Below are positions 8,573 through 17,631 of a stretch of DNA of 64,000 bases, piece by piece. Within the stretch, counting starts at the first letter, position 1. Each line of letters begins with the position of its first letter. This stretch comes from Haloactinomyces albus (lineage in GTDB: Bacteria; Actinomycetota; Actinomycetes; Mycobacteriales; Pseudonocardiaceae), in NCBI RefSeq assembly GCF_031458135.1, contig NZ_JAVDXW010000001.1:1922001-1986000 (forward strand), read 5' to 3'. Below the pieces are notes generated by a model. That model ran no database searches, was not told the origin of the DNA, and saw nothing but the letters and a program-made list of their open reading frames with translations. The position numbers and the translations under genes are program-made.

Positions 8573-9604
8573 GTGAACACCGTCCGTAATCGGCGCGTTC
8601 GCCGCAGCAGAGGTGCTGCCGTGCTGGCCGGGCTCACCGCAGTGGCCCTGGTGATGACCGCATGCGGTACGGGCGAAGCCCCGGAGATGTCCCGGGGCGC
8701 CGAAGAGGAGCTGACGGTGGTCACTTCCACGAGCATGTGGGGCAGCGTCGCGCGCGCCGTTGGCGGCAACTCCGTCGAGGTCGAATCCATCATCGACAAC
8801 GCCGAAGCCGATCCGCATTCCTACGAGGGCACACCGCGCGATGCCGCGGCGATCAGCGACGCCGAACTCGTGGTGTTCAACGGAGGTGGCTTCGACTCCT
8901 TCGTCCAGCAGATCCTGTCCGCCACCGGCGACGGGAGCAAACCGGTCGTGGAGGCATTCCGGATCGCCGACGAAAACGAGCAGCACCACGGCGGGGCCGC
9001 CACCGAGAACGAACACCATTCCGGTCACGAGCACGGGTCTATCGGCCATGTCCCCGGGCACGGACACCATTCCTCCGCCAACGAGCACGTCTGGTACGAC
9101 CTGGGCACCGTCGGCGAGGTCGCCGACCGGATCGCCGACGAGCTGGCCCGGATCCGGCCGGAAAAGGCCCACACCTTCCACGCCGCGGCAGCCGAGTTCA
9201 ACGCCGAGGTCCACCGTCTGGACGAGCGCCTCGCACACATCGCGGCGAATCACCGGGGCGAGAAAGTCATCACCACGGCCCCGGTCGCCGACCTGCTCGT
9301 CGAGCGGGCCGAACTGGACGACATCACGCCGCCGTCCTTCGTTCAAGCCGCCGAGTCGGGCAGCGACCCCTCGGCGGTATCGGTCGCCGAAATCCAGGAT
9401 CTCGTGGACTCGCGGCGAGCCGCCGTGTTGATCCACAACCCACAGACCGCCTCACCACTGACCGAACGACTCCGCCACCGGGCACAGCGCAACGGGATAC
9501 CGGTGGTCCCCATGACCGGAACACTGCCCGTGCACAGCACCTACACGGAATGGATGCGCAGCCAGATCTCGGACCTGCAGAACGCTCTCGTCAAGAACTC
9601 CTGA
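8573..9604 (+). CDS. znuA: Zinc ABC transporter substrate-binding lipoprotein
   Basis: 343 aa. The start is GTG with GAGGAG 5 bp upstream. Residues 1-30 are a lipoprotein signal with lipobox VMTA-C31. The mature part is a TroA/ZnuA cluster A-I binding protein. A His-rich loop at about 138-163 (EQHHGG, ENEHHSGHEHG, HGHHS) is the hallmark of zinc-specific members, and ligand-type segments DPHSYEGTP, HVWYDLGTV and a C-terminal 'VVPMTGTLP' are visible. It captures zinc outside the membrane for ZnuB/ZnuC. The gene leads the znuACB operon behind a Fur-family-like box. Confidence 0.92.
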   Translation: MNTVRNRRVRRSRGAAVLAGLTAVALVMTACGTGEAPEMSRGAEEELTVVTSTSMWGSVARAVGGNSVEVESIIDNAEADPHSYEGTPRDAAAISDAELVVFNGGGFDSFVQQILSATGDGSKPVVEAFRIADENEQHHGGAATENEHHSGHEHGSIGHVPGHGHHSSANEHVWYDLGTVGEVADRIADELARIRPEKAHTFHAAAAEFNAEVHRLDERLAHIAANHRGEKVITTAPVADLLVERAELDDITPPSFVQAAESGSDPSAVSVAEIQDLVDSRRAAVLIHNPQTASPLTERLRHRAQRNGIPVVPMTGTLPVHSTYTEWMRSQISDLQNALVKNS

Positions 9605-9691
9605 CAGAACCCCGACATGCACCCCGATCGAGGCCATCCCGACCGAGGAATCCCGACAGCAACCGATCCAGACAGGAACCGCTGACCCGCC

Positions 9692-10564
9692 ATGACAGTG
9701 CAATCCGAGCAATCCGAAGAAGCCGGAGTGCCGCACTCCGACACGCAGCACCACTCCCCTCCGGCCGTCCGGCTGCGCGGGGCCCGTCTCTCCTACGGCC
9801 CCCGCACACTCTGGGACGGCCTGGATCTCGACATCGCGCCGGGCGAGTTTCTCGCGATTCTGGGCCCGAACGGATCGGGCAAGACGAGCCTGCTGCGCGT
9901 GCTGCTCGGACTGCAGCCGTTGACCGCGGGCACGGTCGAGGTGGCGGGCGCTCCCGCGCACCGCGGTACCAGCAGGGTCGGATACATCCCGCAGCAGCGT
10001 GCCCTGGAGGCCACTCTGACACTGCGCGGCAGCGATCTGGTCGGCCTCGGCTTGGACGGCCATCACTGGGGAATCGGAATCCGGCAGCGCACCGAGCGCA
10101 GGCGCCGGGTTCGGCAGGCTCTCCGAGCCGTCGAGGCCACCGGATACGCGAAAACGCCTCTCGGTCTGCTCTCCGGCGGTGAGCAGCAGCGTCTCCGTGT
10201 CGCGCAGGCCCTGGTCAGCGATCCCGATGTGCTGCTGTGTGACGAACCGCTGCTGTCACTGGACATTTCCCACCAGCGCCGGGTGAGTCGGCTGATCGCG
10301 CAGCAGGCACGCGAATCGCAGGCCGCCGTCCTGTTCGTCACGCACGAGATCAACCCCGTGCTGCCGCTGGTCGACCGGGTCCTCTACCTGGTCGACGGGC
10401 GGTTCCGGATCGGTACTCCCGACGAGGTGATGAACTCGGCGACGTTGTCCGAGTTGTACGGGACCGACATCGAGGTGGCCCGTGTCGGCGGCCGACTCGT
10501 CGTCGCCGGTGCCGAATCCGACCACGGGCAGGATCACCACATCCACGGAGGAGAACACGCATGA
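9692..10564 (+). CDS. znuC: Zinc ABC transporter ATP-binding protein
   Basis: 290 aa. Walker A is GPNGSGKTS at 58-66, the ABC signature is LLSGGEQQRLRVAQAL, and Walker B is VLLCDEPLLSLD. 'VLFVTHEINPVLP' supplies the switch His. It powers zinc import with ZnuB and ZnuA. The last residues contain a His cluster (GQDHHIHGGEHA) that ordinary ABC ATPases lack and that could sense or buffer zinc. The stop codon overlaps the znuB start (ATGA), so the two are translationally coupled. The 87 bp between znuA and znuC hold no clear hairpin. Confidence 0.92.
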   Translation: MTVQSEQSEEAGVPHSDTQHHSPPAVRLRGARLSYGPRTLWDGLDLDIAPGEFLAILGPNGSGKTSLLRVLLGLQPLTAGTVEVAGAPAHRGTSRVGYIPQQRALEATLTLRGSDLVGLGLDGHHWGIGIRQRTERRRRVRQALRAVEATGYAKTPLGLLSGGEQQRLRVAQALVSDPDVLLCDEPLLSLDISHQRRVSRLIAQQARESQAAVLFVTHEINPVLPLVDRVLYLVDGRFRIGTPDEVMNSATLSELYGTDIEVARVGGRLVVAGAESDHGQDHHIHGGEHA

Positions 10565-11448
10565 ACCGGCTGCTCGAAGCTCTGGGGAGCATGTTCGACT
10601 TCGGCATCACGGTGGACCTGCTCGGCTATTCCTTCGTCCAACAGGCGCTGCTCGCCGCGGCGGCGCTCGGACTCGTCTCCGGCGTACTCGCACCCCTGGT
10701 GGTCACCCGCAAGATGTCCTTCGCCGTGCACGGCACGGCAGAACTCGCATTCACCGGTGCCGCCGCCGCACTCCTGCTCGGCGTCGGTGTCGGGGCGGGG
10801 GCACTGGTGGGAGCGATCGTGGCAGCGCTCCTGCTGGGGCTGCTCGGCCAGCACAGCACCGAACGGGACTCGGTGATCGGTGCGATCCTGTCGTTCGGGC
10901 TCGGTATCGGTGTGCTGCTGCTGTGGATGAACCCGGAGCGCACCGCGAACAAGTTCAGTCTGCTGGTGGGGCAGATCGTCGGCGTCGACTCGGCGGACGT
11001 GCTCCTGCTGACCGTGTGCGCGGCGCTGGTGCTCGTGGCGATGATGTTCCTCTACCGGCCGCTGCTGTTCGCCAGCGTCGACCCGGACGTCGCAGCGGCT
11101 CGCGGCGTGCCCGCCCGCATCCTGGCGCCGGTGTTTTCCCTGCTGGTCGGTGTGGCGACCGCACTGGGCGTCCATGTCGTCGGTGCCTTGCTGGTCATGG
11201 CGCTGATGGTGACTCCGGGAGCAGCCGCGGCCAGGGTGACGGCGAACCCGGTCGCGGCGACGGTGCTGGCGGTGGTCTTCGCCGAGACCGCCGTGCTGGG
11301 CGGGATCGTGCTGTCCTTGGCACCGGGAGTGCCGGTGAGTGCTTTCGTCACGATCATCTCGTTCGTCATCTACCTGGTGTGCCGCGGAATCGGCTCGGTC
11401 CGCCTTCGGCACTTCAGCCACCGGGAGCCGGTGGCTGCCACAGAGTGA
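10561..11448 (+). CDS. znuB: Zinc ABC transporter permease
   Basis: 295 aa with about eight hydrophobic helices, matching the ABC-3 family that includes ZnuB and TroC. Conserved features include VTRKMSFAVHGTAELAFTGAAAALL near residues 55-76, where the permease meets the ATPase, and ALLVMALMVTPGAAAARV near 220. It forms the transmembrane channel for zinc. The start overlaps the znuC stop. A strong hairpin ends the operon. Confidence 0.92.
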   Translation: MNRLLEALGSMFDFGITVDLLGYSFVQQALLAAAALGLVSGVLAPLVVTRKMSFAVHGTAELAFTGAAAALLLGVGVGAGALVGAIVAALLLGLLGQHSTERDSVIGAILSFGLGIGVLLLWMNPERTANKFSLLVGQIVGVDSADVLLLTVCAALVLVAMMFLYRPLLFASVDPDVAAARGVPARILAPVFSLLVGVATALGVHVVGALLVMALMVTPGAAAARVTANPVAATVLAVVFAETAVLGGIVLSLAPGVPVSAFVTIISFVIYLVCRGIGSVRLRHFSHREPVAATE

Positions 11449-11499
11449 CGGAATCGGGCTCCGGCCGCGGACAACGGGAAGCACGGGAGCGGAAACGGC

Positions 11500-11539
11500 C
11501 CCGGTGAGTGGTTCGCCGGTCGGCGAACCACTCACCGGG
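11500..11539. terminator. 18-bp stem bidirectional terminator
   Basis: Positions 11500-11517 pair perfectly with 11522-11539 around the 4-nt loop GGTC. It lies between convergent znuB and the ABM-domain gene. No T-tract is seen on either side. Confidence 0.8.
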
Positions 11540-11544
11540 AGAGG

Positions 11545-11877
11545 TCAGCTCTGCCGGGGAACCGCCATCTCACCGAGTTCGGACCAGTCATCCTGCGGGA
11601 CGGTCGTGTTGACGACCCGCGGTGTCTCGGCAAGGTGCGGCGGCAGCGTCCGCTGGGCCTCCTTGAAATGATCGGACTGCACGTGCGCAGCCCCGGCCTC
11701 CTCATCGCGGAACGCCTCGACCAGCACGTACTCCGTCGAGTCCGTGACGCTGCGGGACCACTCGAACCACAGGCATCCCGGCTCGCTGCGGGTGGCCCGC
11801 GTGAACTCGTCGGCGATCTCGATCCACCGGTCGGCGTACTCGGGCAGCACGCGGAACTTCGCCGTAATGAAAATCAT
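11545..11877 (-). CDS. ABM-fold (antibiotic biosynthesis monooxygenase-like) protein
   Basis: 110 aa from the ATG at 11877, which has GGGAGGGA just upstream. Earlier in-frame starts only add Arg/Gly-rich sequence. The pattern MIFITAKFRV... TRSEPGCLWFEWSRS... EYVLVEAFRDEEAGAAHVQSDHFKEA is the dimeric alpha/beta-barrel ABM domain shared by YgiN-type quinol monooxygenases. The substrate cannot be read from sequence; small aromatic or quinol compounds are typical. It is a separate gene from the MhuD-type protein at 25882 and lacks that protein's haem-binding residues. Confidence 0.8.
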   Translation of the reverse strand: MIFITAKFRVLPEYADRWIEIADEFTRATRSEPGCLWFEWSRSVTDSTEYVLVEAFRDEEAGAAHVQSDHFKEAQRTLPPHLAETPRVVNTTVPQDDWSELGEMAVPRQS

Positions 11878-11964
11878 GGTTCCCTCCCGGTCGGTTGATC
11901 CTGTCCGGCCCCCGGAGCACCGTACTCCCACGATCTTTTCGTGAGAGCCGGCCTTCCGCGAGAG

Positions 11965-12924
11965 TCAGCGCAGACGACGTCTGCGGGCCACCTCGGAGAG
12001 CACCACCCCTGCGGCGACCGACGCGTTCAGCGACTCGACGCCCCCGGCCATCGGGATGGACACCGCCTGATCACAGGTCTGGCGAACCAGCCGAGACAGT
12101 CCGCGCCCTTCGGATCCGACCACGACCACCAGTGGCTCGGTGGCGAGTTCGAGATCGTCGGAATCGACGTCGGAATCCGCATCCAACCCGACAACCATCA
12201 GGCCTTGCGACTTCAGGTCCTTCAGCGAGCGGTTCAGATTGGTGGCCCTGGCCACCGGAATCCTGGCCGCGGCACCGGCACTCGTGCGCCAGGCGACCGC
12301 CGTCATTCCGGCGCTGCGACGCTGCGGAAGCAGCACACCATGGGCTCCGAAAGCCGCCGCGGAGCGCACCACCGCACCGAGATTGCGCGGGTCCGTCACC
12401 CCGTCGAGCGCCACCAGCAGCGGCGTCGTCCCGGAATTGTGGGCCTTGGTGAGCACGTCCTCCGGATGCGCGTAGTCGTACGGCGGCACCTGTAGCGCCA
12501 TCCCCTGGTGCAGGGCCCCACCGGTCATCCGGTCGAGTTCACCACGCTGTACTTCCACCACGGAGATCCCGCGGTCGGCCGCCCGCTCGACGGCCTCGGT
12601 CACACGCTCGTCGGTGTCGATGCCCAACGCCACGTACAGTCCGGTGGCGGGAACACCCGCCCGGATGCACTCGGTGACCGGGTTGCGTCCGGCCACCAAC
12701 TCGGGTGCGGTCTCGGCGGCCTTGCGGCGTTTCTGCTGCTGTTGCTCGGTCTGCTTCCGCGCGTCGGCGCGCTTCTTGGCGGGATGGGTGACCCGGTTCT
12801 CCGCCTTCGGCGTGGGACCCTTGCCCTGCAGCCCCTTGCGCCGCTGACCGCCGGAACCGACCACCATGCCCTTCTTGGTGCCCTGTTTACGCACCGCTCC
12901 ACGGCGCTTGTCGTTGCCCGCCAC
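11965..12924 (-). CDS. rlmB: 23S rRNA (guanosine-2'-O-)-methyltransferase, RlmB/TrmH family
   Basis: 319 aa. The N-terminal 75 residues are very basic and disordered-looking, rich in Lys, Arg and Gln, which is common in actinobacterial members. A substrate-binding domain ([15 protein letters not shown]) precedes the SPOUT knot with its three motifs: [26 protein letters not shown] and [10 protein letters not shown]. The predicted reaction is 2'-O-methylation of a guanosine in 23S rRNA using S-adenosylmethionine. It starts 3 bp after the cysS stop and matches the cysS-rlmB pair of mycobacteria. Confidence 0.9.
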   Translation of the reverse strand: MAGNDKRRGAVRKQGTKKGMVVGSGGQRRKGLQGKGPTPKAENRVTHPAKKRADARKQTEQQQQKRRKAAETAPELVAGRNPVTECIRAGVPATGLYVALGIDTDERVTEAVERAADRGISVVEVQRGELDRMTGGALHQGMALQVPPYDYAHPEDVLTKAHNSGTTPLLVALDGVTDPRNLGAVVRSAAAFGAHGVLLPQRRSAGMTAVAWRTSAGAAARIPVARATNLNRSLKDLKSQGLMVVGLDADSDVDSDDLELATEPLVVVVGSEGRGLSRLVRQTCDQAVSIPMAGGVESLNASVAAGVVLSEVARRRRLR

Positions 12925-12927
12925 GTG

Positions 12928-14322
12928 CTATCCGTCCTTCAATGTCCACATCGGACCGTCAGGGGTGTCCTCGACGGTGACGCCGGCGTCCTGGAGCCGA
13001 TCCCGCACCAGGTCCGCGGTGGCGAAGTCACGTTCGGCGCGGGCCTTCTGGCGCTGTTCCAGCAGATTGTCCACCAGGTGTGCCAACGCGTGGTGAGCCG
13101 TGTCTCCGGCGGCAGCCTCGTCGGCCCACTGCTCGGACAACGGGTCCAGCCCGAACACGTCGGTCATCGTGCGTACCGACGCCGCCGCTCCCCGCGCGGT
13201 CGCATCGTCACCCTCGTCCAGTGCCGTGTTGCCCTCGCGCAGCACGTTGTGCACGGCGGCGATGGCCTGCGGCGTGGACAGGTCGTCGTCCATCGCCGCA
13301 GCGAACTCCTGGCACACCGTCCCATATCCGAGACTGCCGGTGCGCTGTACCACGCGCCGGAGGAACGACTCGATGCGCCGGTAGGTCGCGCTCGCCTCGT
13401 CCATCCCCGCGTCGGAGAACTCCACCGTGGACCGGTAGTGCGGGGTGACCAGGTAGTACCGCAACTCGACAGGGCGGATCCGCTGCAGCAGCGACTCGAT
13501 CAGCAGGGTGTTGCCCAGTGACTTCGACATCTTCTCGCCACTGGCCGTCACCCAGGCGTTGTGCATCCAGTACTGCGCGAAACCGTCGCCCGCCGCAACC
13601 GACTGGGCACGTTCGTTCTCGTGGTGCGGGAACACCAGGTCCAGCCCGCCCCCGTGGATATCGAACTCGCTGCCCAGGTAAGTGGTGGCCATCGCCGAGC
13701 ACTCCAGATGCCAGCCCGGCCTACCCGCGCCCCACGGGGTTGGCCAACTCGGCTCGCCCGGTTTGGCCGCCTTCCACAACGTGAAGTCACGCGGGTCCCG
13801 CTTGCCTGCCACCGAGCTTTCGCCCTCCTGCACCTCGTCGGGACGCTGACCGGACAGGCGCCCGTACTGCTCGGCGAACGAGGCGACCGAGAAGTACACA
13901 TCGCCGCCTGCGGCGTAGGCGTGTCCCCGCCCGATCAACCGAGCGATCAGCTCGACCATCTGCGTGATGTGCCCGGTGGCGCGCGGCGTCGCCGACGGTG
14001 GCAGGCACCCCAGGCGGTCATAGGCGCGCTCGAACGCGCGCTCGTGGGTGGCGGCCCATTCCCACCAGGGTCGTCCGGCTTCGGCGGCCTTGGTGAGGAT
14101 CTTGTCCTCGATGTCGGTGACATTGCGGACCAAGCGCACGTCATAGCCGCTGTGCTGCAGCCAGCGCCGGAGCACGTCGAAGTTCAGCCCACTGCGCACG
14201 TGGCCGACGTGCGGGGGACCCTGAACCGTGGCACCACAGACATAGATCGACGCCACGCCATCGCGGCGCGGGTGGAACTCGCGCGTTGTCCGGGTCGCGG
14301 TGTCATGCAGGTGCAGGCTCAC
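12928..14322 (-). CDS. cysS: Cysteinyl-tRNA synthetase
   Basis: 464 aa, normal length for CysS. Zinc/active-site Cys29 lies in YVCGATVQG, the HIGH-type motif is PHVGH at 37-41, the zinc-ligand region is [12 protein letters not shown] with [15 protein letters not shown], and KMSKS is at about 264-268. The enzyme charges tRNA-Cys. Actinobacteria also carry the mycothiol ligase MshC, a CysS paralogue. The length, the C-terminal helical anticodon-binding region and the synteny with cysS1 of mycobacteria favour the true synthetase. Confidence 0.92.
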   Translation of the reverse strand: MSLHLHDTATRTTREFHPRRDGVASIYVCGATVQGPPHVGHVRSGLNFDVLRRWLQHSGYDVRLVRNVTDIEDKILTKAAEAGRPWWEWAATHERAFERAYDRLGCLPPSATPRATGHITQMVELIARLIGRGHAYAAGGDVYFSVASFAEQYGRLSGQRPDEVQEGESSVAGKRDPRDFTLWKAAKPGEPSWPTPWGAGRPGWHLECSAMATTYLGSEFDIHGGGLDLVFPHHENERAQSVAAGDGFAQYWMHNAWVTASGEKMSKSLGNTLLIESLLQRIRPVELRYYLVTPHYRSTVEFSDAGMDEASATYRRIESFLRRVVQRTGSLGYGTVCQEFAAAMDDDLSTPQAIAAVHNVLREGNTALDEGDDATARGAAASVRTMTDVFGLDPLSEQWADEAAAGDTAHHALAHLVDNLLEQRQKARAERDFATADLVRDRLQDAGVTVEDTPDGPMWTLKDG

Positions 14323-14373
14323 ACTGCGATGGTACGGGTGCGCCTCGGCACGATGTCGGGTCCGTCCCGCGGG

Positions 14374-15060
14374 TCACATCCGAACGTCATGAGTGGCCAG
14401 TGCCGACAGCAGCGCATCCGGCCGCTCGGAGACCGGCAGCGGGTCGACGATGGCCACTCCACAGCCGACCTCGGCGGCCCCACCATCGGCCTCCGCACTG
14501 TCGCCGACCATGAGAGCCTGCTCGGGATCCACCTCCAGCCGCTCGCAGGTGCGCAGGAACAGCTTCGGGTCGGGTTTGATCACACCCTCGACGTAGGACA
14601 TCACGACCTCGTCGATCAGCTCGGCCACGCCCAGGCGCTCGAAGGCCGGACGAATGTCGAAGGCGATGTTGCTGATCACGGCGATCCGGATGCCCGCGGC
14701 ATACAGGCGGCGCAGCACCTCGGCGGTGTCGGGGTAGGGGGTCCAACAGTCCGGATCGACCAGCCGCCCGTACAGTCCCTCGGCCTGCCGTTCGGTAACC
14801 CCGGAACGGCGCAACACCTCGAGGTAGACCTTGCGGTGCAACCGGGGATCGAGATCCCGGCGCTCCCAGGCGTCCTGGTACTCGTCGGGCAGGTCGGCGA
14901 TCTGCCCCACCGGAGCGGTCATCCGACGCATCAGCTCGGCCTGCTCCTGGGGGTCCCACGCGTAGCCGAAGTCGTCGGTGAGGTCGTTGAACCAGGAATC
15001 GTCCTGTTCGAGGCGGAAAAGGGTTCCGGAAAAGTCGAAGAGCACGGCGCGCACGGTCAC
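14374..15060 (-). CDS. HAD-family hydrolase with an atypical motif I
   Basis: 228 aa using GTG at 15060; a second GTG at 15054 is equally possible, and the upstream in-frame ATG at 15132 adds unrelated residues. Motif I is LFDFSGTLF, so the second Asp of the usual DxD is Ser, as in some phosphonatase- and dehalogenase-like members. Motif II is AVISNIAFD, the conserved Lys is in KPDPKLF, and the acidic motif is MVGDSAEADGGAA. The loss of the general-acid Asp makes ordinary phosphatase activity uncertain. It lies between cysS and a toxin-antitoxin pair, in a place where mycobacteria have no gene. Confidence 0.75.
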   Translation of the reverse strand: MTVRAVLFDFSGTLFRLEQDDSWFNDLTDDFGYAWDPQEQAELMRRMTAPVGQIADLPDEYQDAWERRDLDPRLHRKVYLEVLRRSGVTERQAEGLYGRLVDPDCWTPYPDTAEVLRRLYAAGIRIAVISNIAFDIRPAFERLGVAELIDEVVMSYVEGVIKPDPKLFLRTCERLEVDPEQALMVGDSAEADGGAAEVGCGVAIVDPLPVSERPDALLSALATHDVRM

Positions 15061-15141
15061 GCCGCCACGGTACGTGGCACGAGCCTCGCCGTTGCGGTCA
15101 CTGCGGTGAAACTCACTCGGAAAAGAGCGCACGTTCGAGCG

Positions 15142-15172
15142 TTGACCGGCTGTGCTCCATTGGCGCTACAGT
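15142..15172 (+). promoter_or_regulatory. Promoter of the toxin-antitoxin pair, apparently leaderless
   Basis: TTGACC (15142-15147) and TACAGT (15167-15172) resemble -35 and -10 elements with a 19-bp spacer, slightly long. The ATG at 15179 lies 7 bp after the -10 element, where transcription would start, so the mRNA would lack a leader. No ribosome binding site precedes the ATG, which agrees. Confidence 0.5.
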
Positions 15173-15178
15173 TGTGCT

Positions 15179-15499
15179 ATGCAGACCATCGGACAGCGTG
15201 AACTACGCAACGACAATGCGGAGATCGTCCGCCGCGTCGAAGCGGGCGAGAGCTTCACCGTCACCCGCAACGGGGAGCCGGTCGCGGATATCGTGCCGCA
15301 CCGTCCCTCCACCAAACGACGCGCGGTACCCACCGCAGAGATCGCCGACATGTTCGCTCGGACACCGGTCGACGCCGAATCCTGGAAACGCGACATCGCC
15401 GAGATGGACGTGTGGTTCGACGAGGATGACGATATCGCGGATCCCTGGGAACGAGAGGCACACAAGAAGGCCGAGCGGGAAAACCGGGACGGTTCATGA
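15179..15499 (+). CDS. Phd/YefM-type antitoxin
   Basis: 106 aa from MQTIGQRELRN, the usual family start. The N-terminal DNA-binding fold is RELRNDNAEIVRRVEAGESFTVTRNGEPVADIVP, and the acidic C-terminal half would wrap the toxin. The protein should neutralise the PIN toxin encoded next and repress the pair's promoter. The stop overlaps the toxin start as ATGA. The start was moved from an upstream in-frame ATG (15152) because that one lies between the promoter elements. Confidence 0.88.
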   Translation: MQTIGQRELRNDNAEIVRRVEAGESFTVTRNGEPVADIVPHRPSTKRRAVPTAEIADMFARTPVDAESWKRDIAEMDVWFDEDDDIADPWEREAHKKAERENRDGS

Positions 15500-15894
15500 C
15501 CTATTATTCGACGTCCTTGCTGGACACATCGGTTGTTATCGATTTTCCCGCCGAAGCTGTGAACGAGCATGCCGCTACCCACTCGATCTCGTCTGTCACG
15601 TTGGCCGAGCTGGCTTACGGGATGCATGCGCCCGACATTGTCGAAACCAGCCGGCGACAGGAGCGGTTTGTTCGAGTGCGTTCGACCTTCGACATCCTGC
15701 CGTTCGACGAGCACTGCGCGCATCTCTACGGCGCCTTGTCCAGTCTGGTCCGTAAGATCGGCCGTGCTCCGAAGCCACGCAGAATGGATCTGCTGATCGC
15801 GGCCGTGGCCGGGACGAACCAGCTTCCGCTCCTCACGCGGAACCCGAAGGACTTCGTCGGCCTGGAAACCGCCGTGAAGGTGATCGGGGTTTGA
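15496..15894 (+). CDS. VapC-type PIN-domain ribonuclease toxin
   Basis: 132 aa. The four acidic positions of a PIN nuclease are visible: D10 in LLDTSVVID, E38 in VTLAELAYG, D98 in RRMDLLIAA, and the C-terminal TRNPKDF with N116 and D119. VapC enzymes are magnesium-dependent ribonucleases, often cutting tRNA or rRNA. Translation is coupled to the antitoxin by a 4-bp overlap. All key residues are present, so the toxin should be active. Confidence 0.88.
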   Translation: MTYYSTSLLDTSVVIDFPAEAVNEHAATHSISSVTLAELAYGMHAPDIVETSRRQERFVRVRSTFDILPFDEHCAHLYGALSSLVRKIGRAPKPRRMDLLIAAVAGTNQLPLLTRNPKDFVGLETAVKVIGV

Positions 15895-15940
15895 TCGCTT
15901 CCCCGATTGCCGAGCAACCGCCTACCGGCCGACCTGCCGA

Positions 15941-16426
15941 TCAGGCCGTCGAGGCCACCAAGGCGGTCGCGACGGCGGCGATGCCTTCACCGCGCCCGGT
16001 GATACCCAGGCCATCACTGGTCGTGCCGGAGATCGAAACCGGAGCGTCGAGGGCCTCGGACAGTATCCGCTGCGCCTCGTCACGGCGAGTGCCGATCCGG
16101 GGAGCATTGCCGATCATCTGCACCGACGCGTTTCCGATACGGAATCCGGCCGCCGTGGCCCGGATACGCACCTCCCCGAGGAAGTCCACACCGTGCGCCC
16201 CCGACCAGCGCCGGTCGTCGGTACCGAAGAGGCCGCCCAGATCACCCAACCCCGCCGCGGCCAGAACGGCATCACACACCGCATGTGCGACCACGTCGCC
16301 ATCCGAATGGCCTGCGCAACCATCGAGACCGGGCCAGTACAGTCCCGCCACCCAGCATTCGCGTCCCGCTCGCACCGGGTGCACGTCCACCCCTTGGCCC
16401 ACGCGAGGGAGTTCGGTGCCGCTCAT
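15941..16426 (-). CDS. ispF: 2-C-methyl-D-erythritol 2,4-cyclodiphosphate synthase
   Basis: 161 aa, the family's normal length. Metal ligands D14 and H16 (GVDVH) and H40 (GHSDGD) are in place, as is the C-terminal [15 protein letters not shown] that binds the cytidine diphosphate part. It performs the fifth step of the methylerythritol phosphate isoprenoid pathway, after IspD and IspE. It overlaps ispD by 4 bp, the order found in mycobacteria. Confidence 0.95.
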   Translation of the reverse strand: MSGTELPRVGQGVDVHPVRAGRECWVAGLYWPGLDGCAGHSDGDVVAHAVCDAVLAAAGLGDLGGLFGTDDRRWSGAHGVDFLGEVRIRATAAGFRIGNASVQMIGNAPRIGTRRDEAQRILSEALDAPVSISGTTSDGLGITGRGEGIAAVATALVASTA

Positions 16427-17124
16427 GAGTGCTCGCTTTCGGGTACCGATGCGGCCAGCACCGACTCCGCGATGGCCAAGTCGAATGCCGTTGTGATCTT
16501 CAGGGCATGCGAGTGACCGGGTACGGTATCCACCTGCCTGCCGATGCGCTCGACGAGCCCGGCGTCATCGGTGGCCGCATCCCCTGCCGCCGCGTAAGCC
16601 GCACGCAAGGTCTCCGGGGTGAATCCCTGCGGCGTCTGCACGGTCCGCAGCCGAGAACGATCCACCGTCGTGGTCACCCGGCCCTCGGGATCAACCTGCT
16701 TGACCGTGTCGGCGACCGGGAGCACCGGCACCACAGCATCCGCACCGCTGCGCACGGCACGCACCACCGCGCGGATCACGGAAGCGGGCGTGAAGGCACG
16801 GGCAGCATCGTGCACGAGGACGACGTCCGCCTCCGGCGCCACCCGCCCGGACTCGGTCAGCGCACGCCGCACCGAGTCCGTACGCTGCGCCCCACCGGGC
16901 ACCACATGCACCGAGGCTCCGGTGGAGCCGAGTGCCGCGTCGACATCCTCGACGGCACCGGATGGTGCGGCGACGACAACATGGTTCACCCACCCCGAAT
17001 CCAGCAGGCCACGGACAGCATGCAGCAACAGCGGCTCGCCCAGCACCGGTACCAAGGCCTTGGGCATTCCGAAGCCCAGTCGCTCTCCGCGTCCCGCCGC
17101 GGGGACAAGCGCCACCACGTCCAC
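16423..17124 (-). CDS. ispD: 2-C-methyl-D-erythritol 4-phosphate cytidylyltransferase
   Basis: 233 aa. The N-terminal nucleotide-binding loop [10 protein letters not shown] and '[14 protein letters not shown]' are diagnostic, followed by [10 protein letters not shown] and '[13 protein letters not shown]'. It couples CTP to methylerythritol phosphate. It starts 18 bp after carD and is coupled to ispF, giving a carD-ispD-ispF operon. Confidence 0.95.
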   Translation of the reverse strand: MDVVALVPAAGRGERLGFGMPKALVPVLGEPLLLHAVRGLLDSGWVNHVVVAAPSGAVEDVDAALGSTGASVHVVPGGAQRTDSVRRALTESGRVAPEADVVLVHDAARAFTPASVIRAVVRAVRSGADAVVPVLPVADTVKQVDPEGRVTTTVDRSRLRTVQTPQGFTPETLRAAYAAAGDAATDDAGLVERIGRQVDTVPGHSHALKITTAFDLAIAESVLAASVPESEHS

Positions 17125-17142
17125 GTTTTCGATTCGCGCCGA

Positions 17143-17631
17143 TCAGACCGTCGTCGCGAGGACCTCGTCCAGCAGACTTTCCGCCTTGCCTTCGTCGGTG
17201 CCCTCCGCCAGCGCAAGTTCGCTGACCAGGATCTGCCGAGCCTTGGCCAGCATGCGTTTCTCACCTGCGGACAGGCCACGATCCTGCTCGCGCCGCCAGA
17301 GGTCGCGCACCACTTCGGCCACCTTGTTCACATCGCCCGAGGCGAGCTTTTCCAGGTTGGCCTTGTACCGCCGGGACCAGTTCGTTGGTTCCTCGGTATG
17401 GGAAGAACGCAGCACGTCGAAAACGTAATCAAGTCCCTCCTGGCCGACGACGTCCCGGACTCCGACATGCTCGGCATTGTCAGCGGGAACGCGCACGGTC
17501 AGGTCGCCCTGCGCGACCCGAAGGACGAGGTACTGCTTTTCCTCACCCTTGATCACGCGAGTCTCGATTGCTTCGATGAGCGCTGCGCCGTGATGCGGGT
17601 AGACGACGGTCTCTCCGACCTTGAAAACCAT
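17143..17631 (-). CDS. carD: CarD-family RNA polymerase-binding regulator
   Basis: 162 aa. The N-terminal Tudor-like RNA polymerase interaction domain begins [17 protein letters not shown] and contains '[15 protein letters not shown]'. The helical C-terminal domain includes [13 protein letters not shown], where the Trp is the residue that wedges into the promoter minor groove. In mycobacteria CarD stabilises open promoter complexes, notably at rRNA promoters, and is essential. GAGG lies 8 bp upstream of the ATG and a possible -10 element (TAGAGT on the minus strand) at 17660-17665. Confidence 0.95.
   Translation of the reverse strand: MVFKVGETVVYPHHGAALIEAIETRVIKGEEKQYLVLRVAQGDLTVRVPADNAEHVGVRDVVGQEGLDYVFDVLRSSHTEEPTNWSRRYKANLEKLASGDVNKVAEVVRDLWRREQDRGLSAGEKRMLAKARQILVSELALAEGTDEGKAESLLDEVLATTV

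Noticed and set aside
11545-11877. ABM-domain gene as a second haem-degrading enzyme
   Set aside because: It lacks the haem-ligand His and Trp positions seen in the MhuD protein at 25882.
12928-14322. CysS-like gene as the mycothiol ligase MshC
   Set aside because: Length, C-terminal region and placement next to rlmB fit true CysS.
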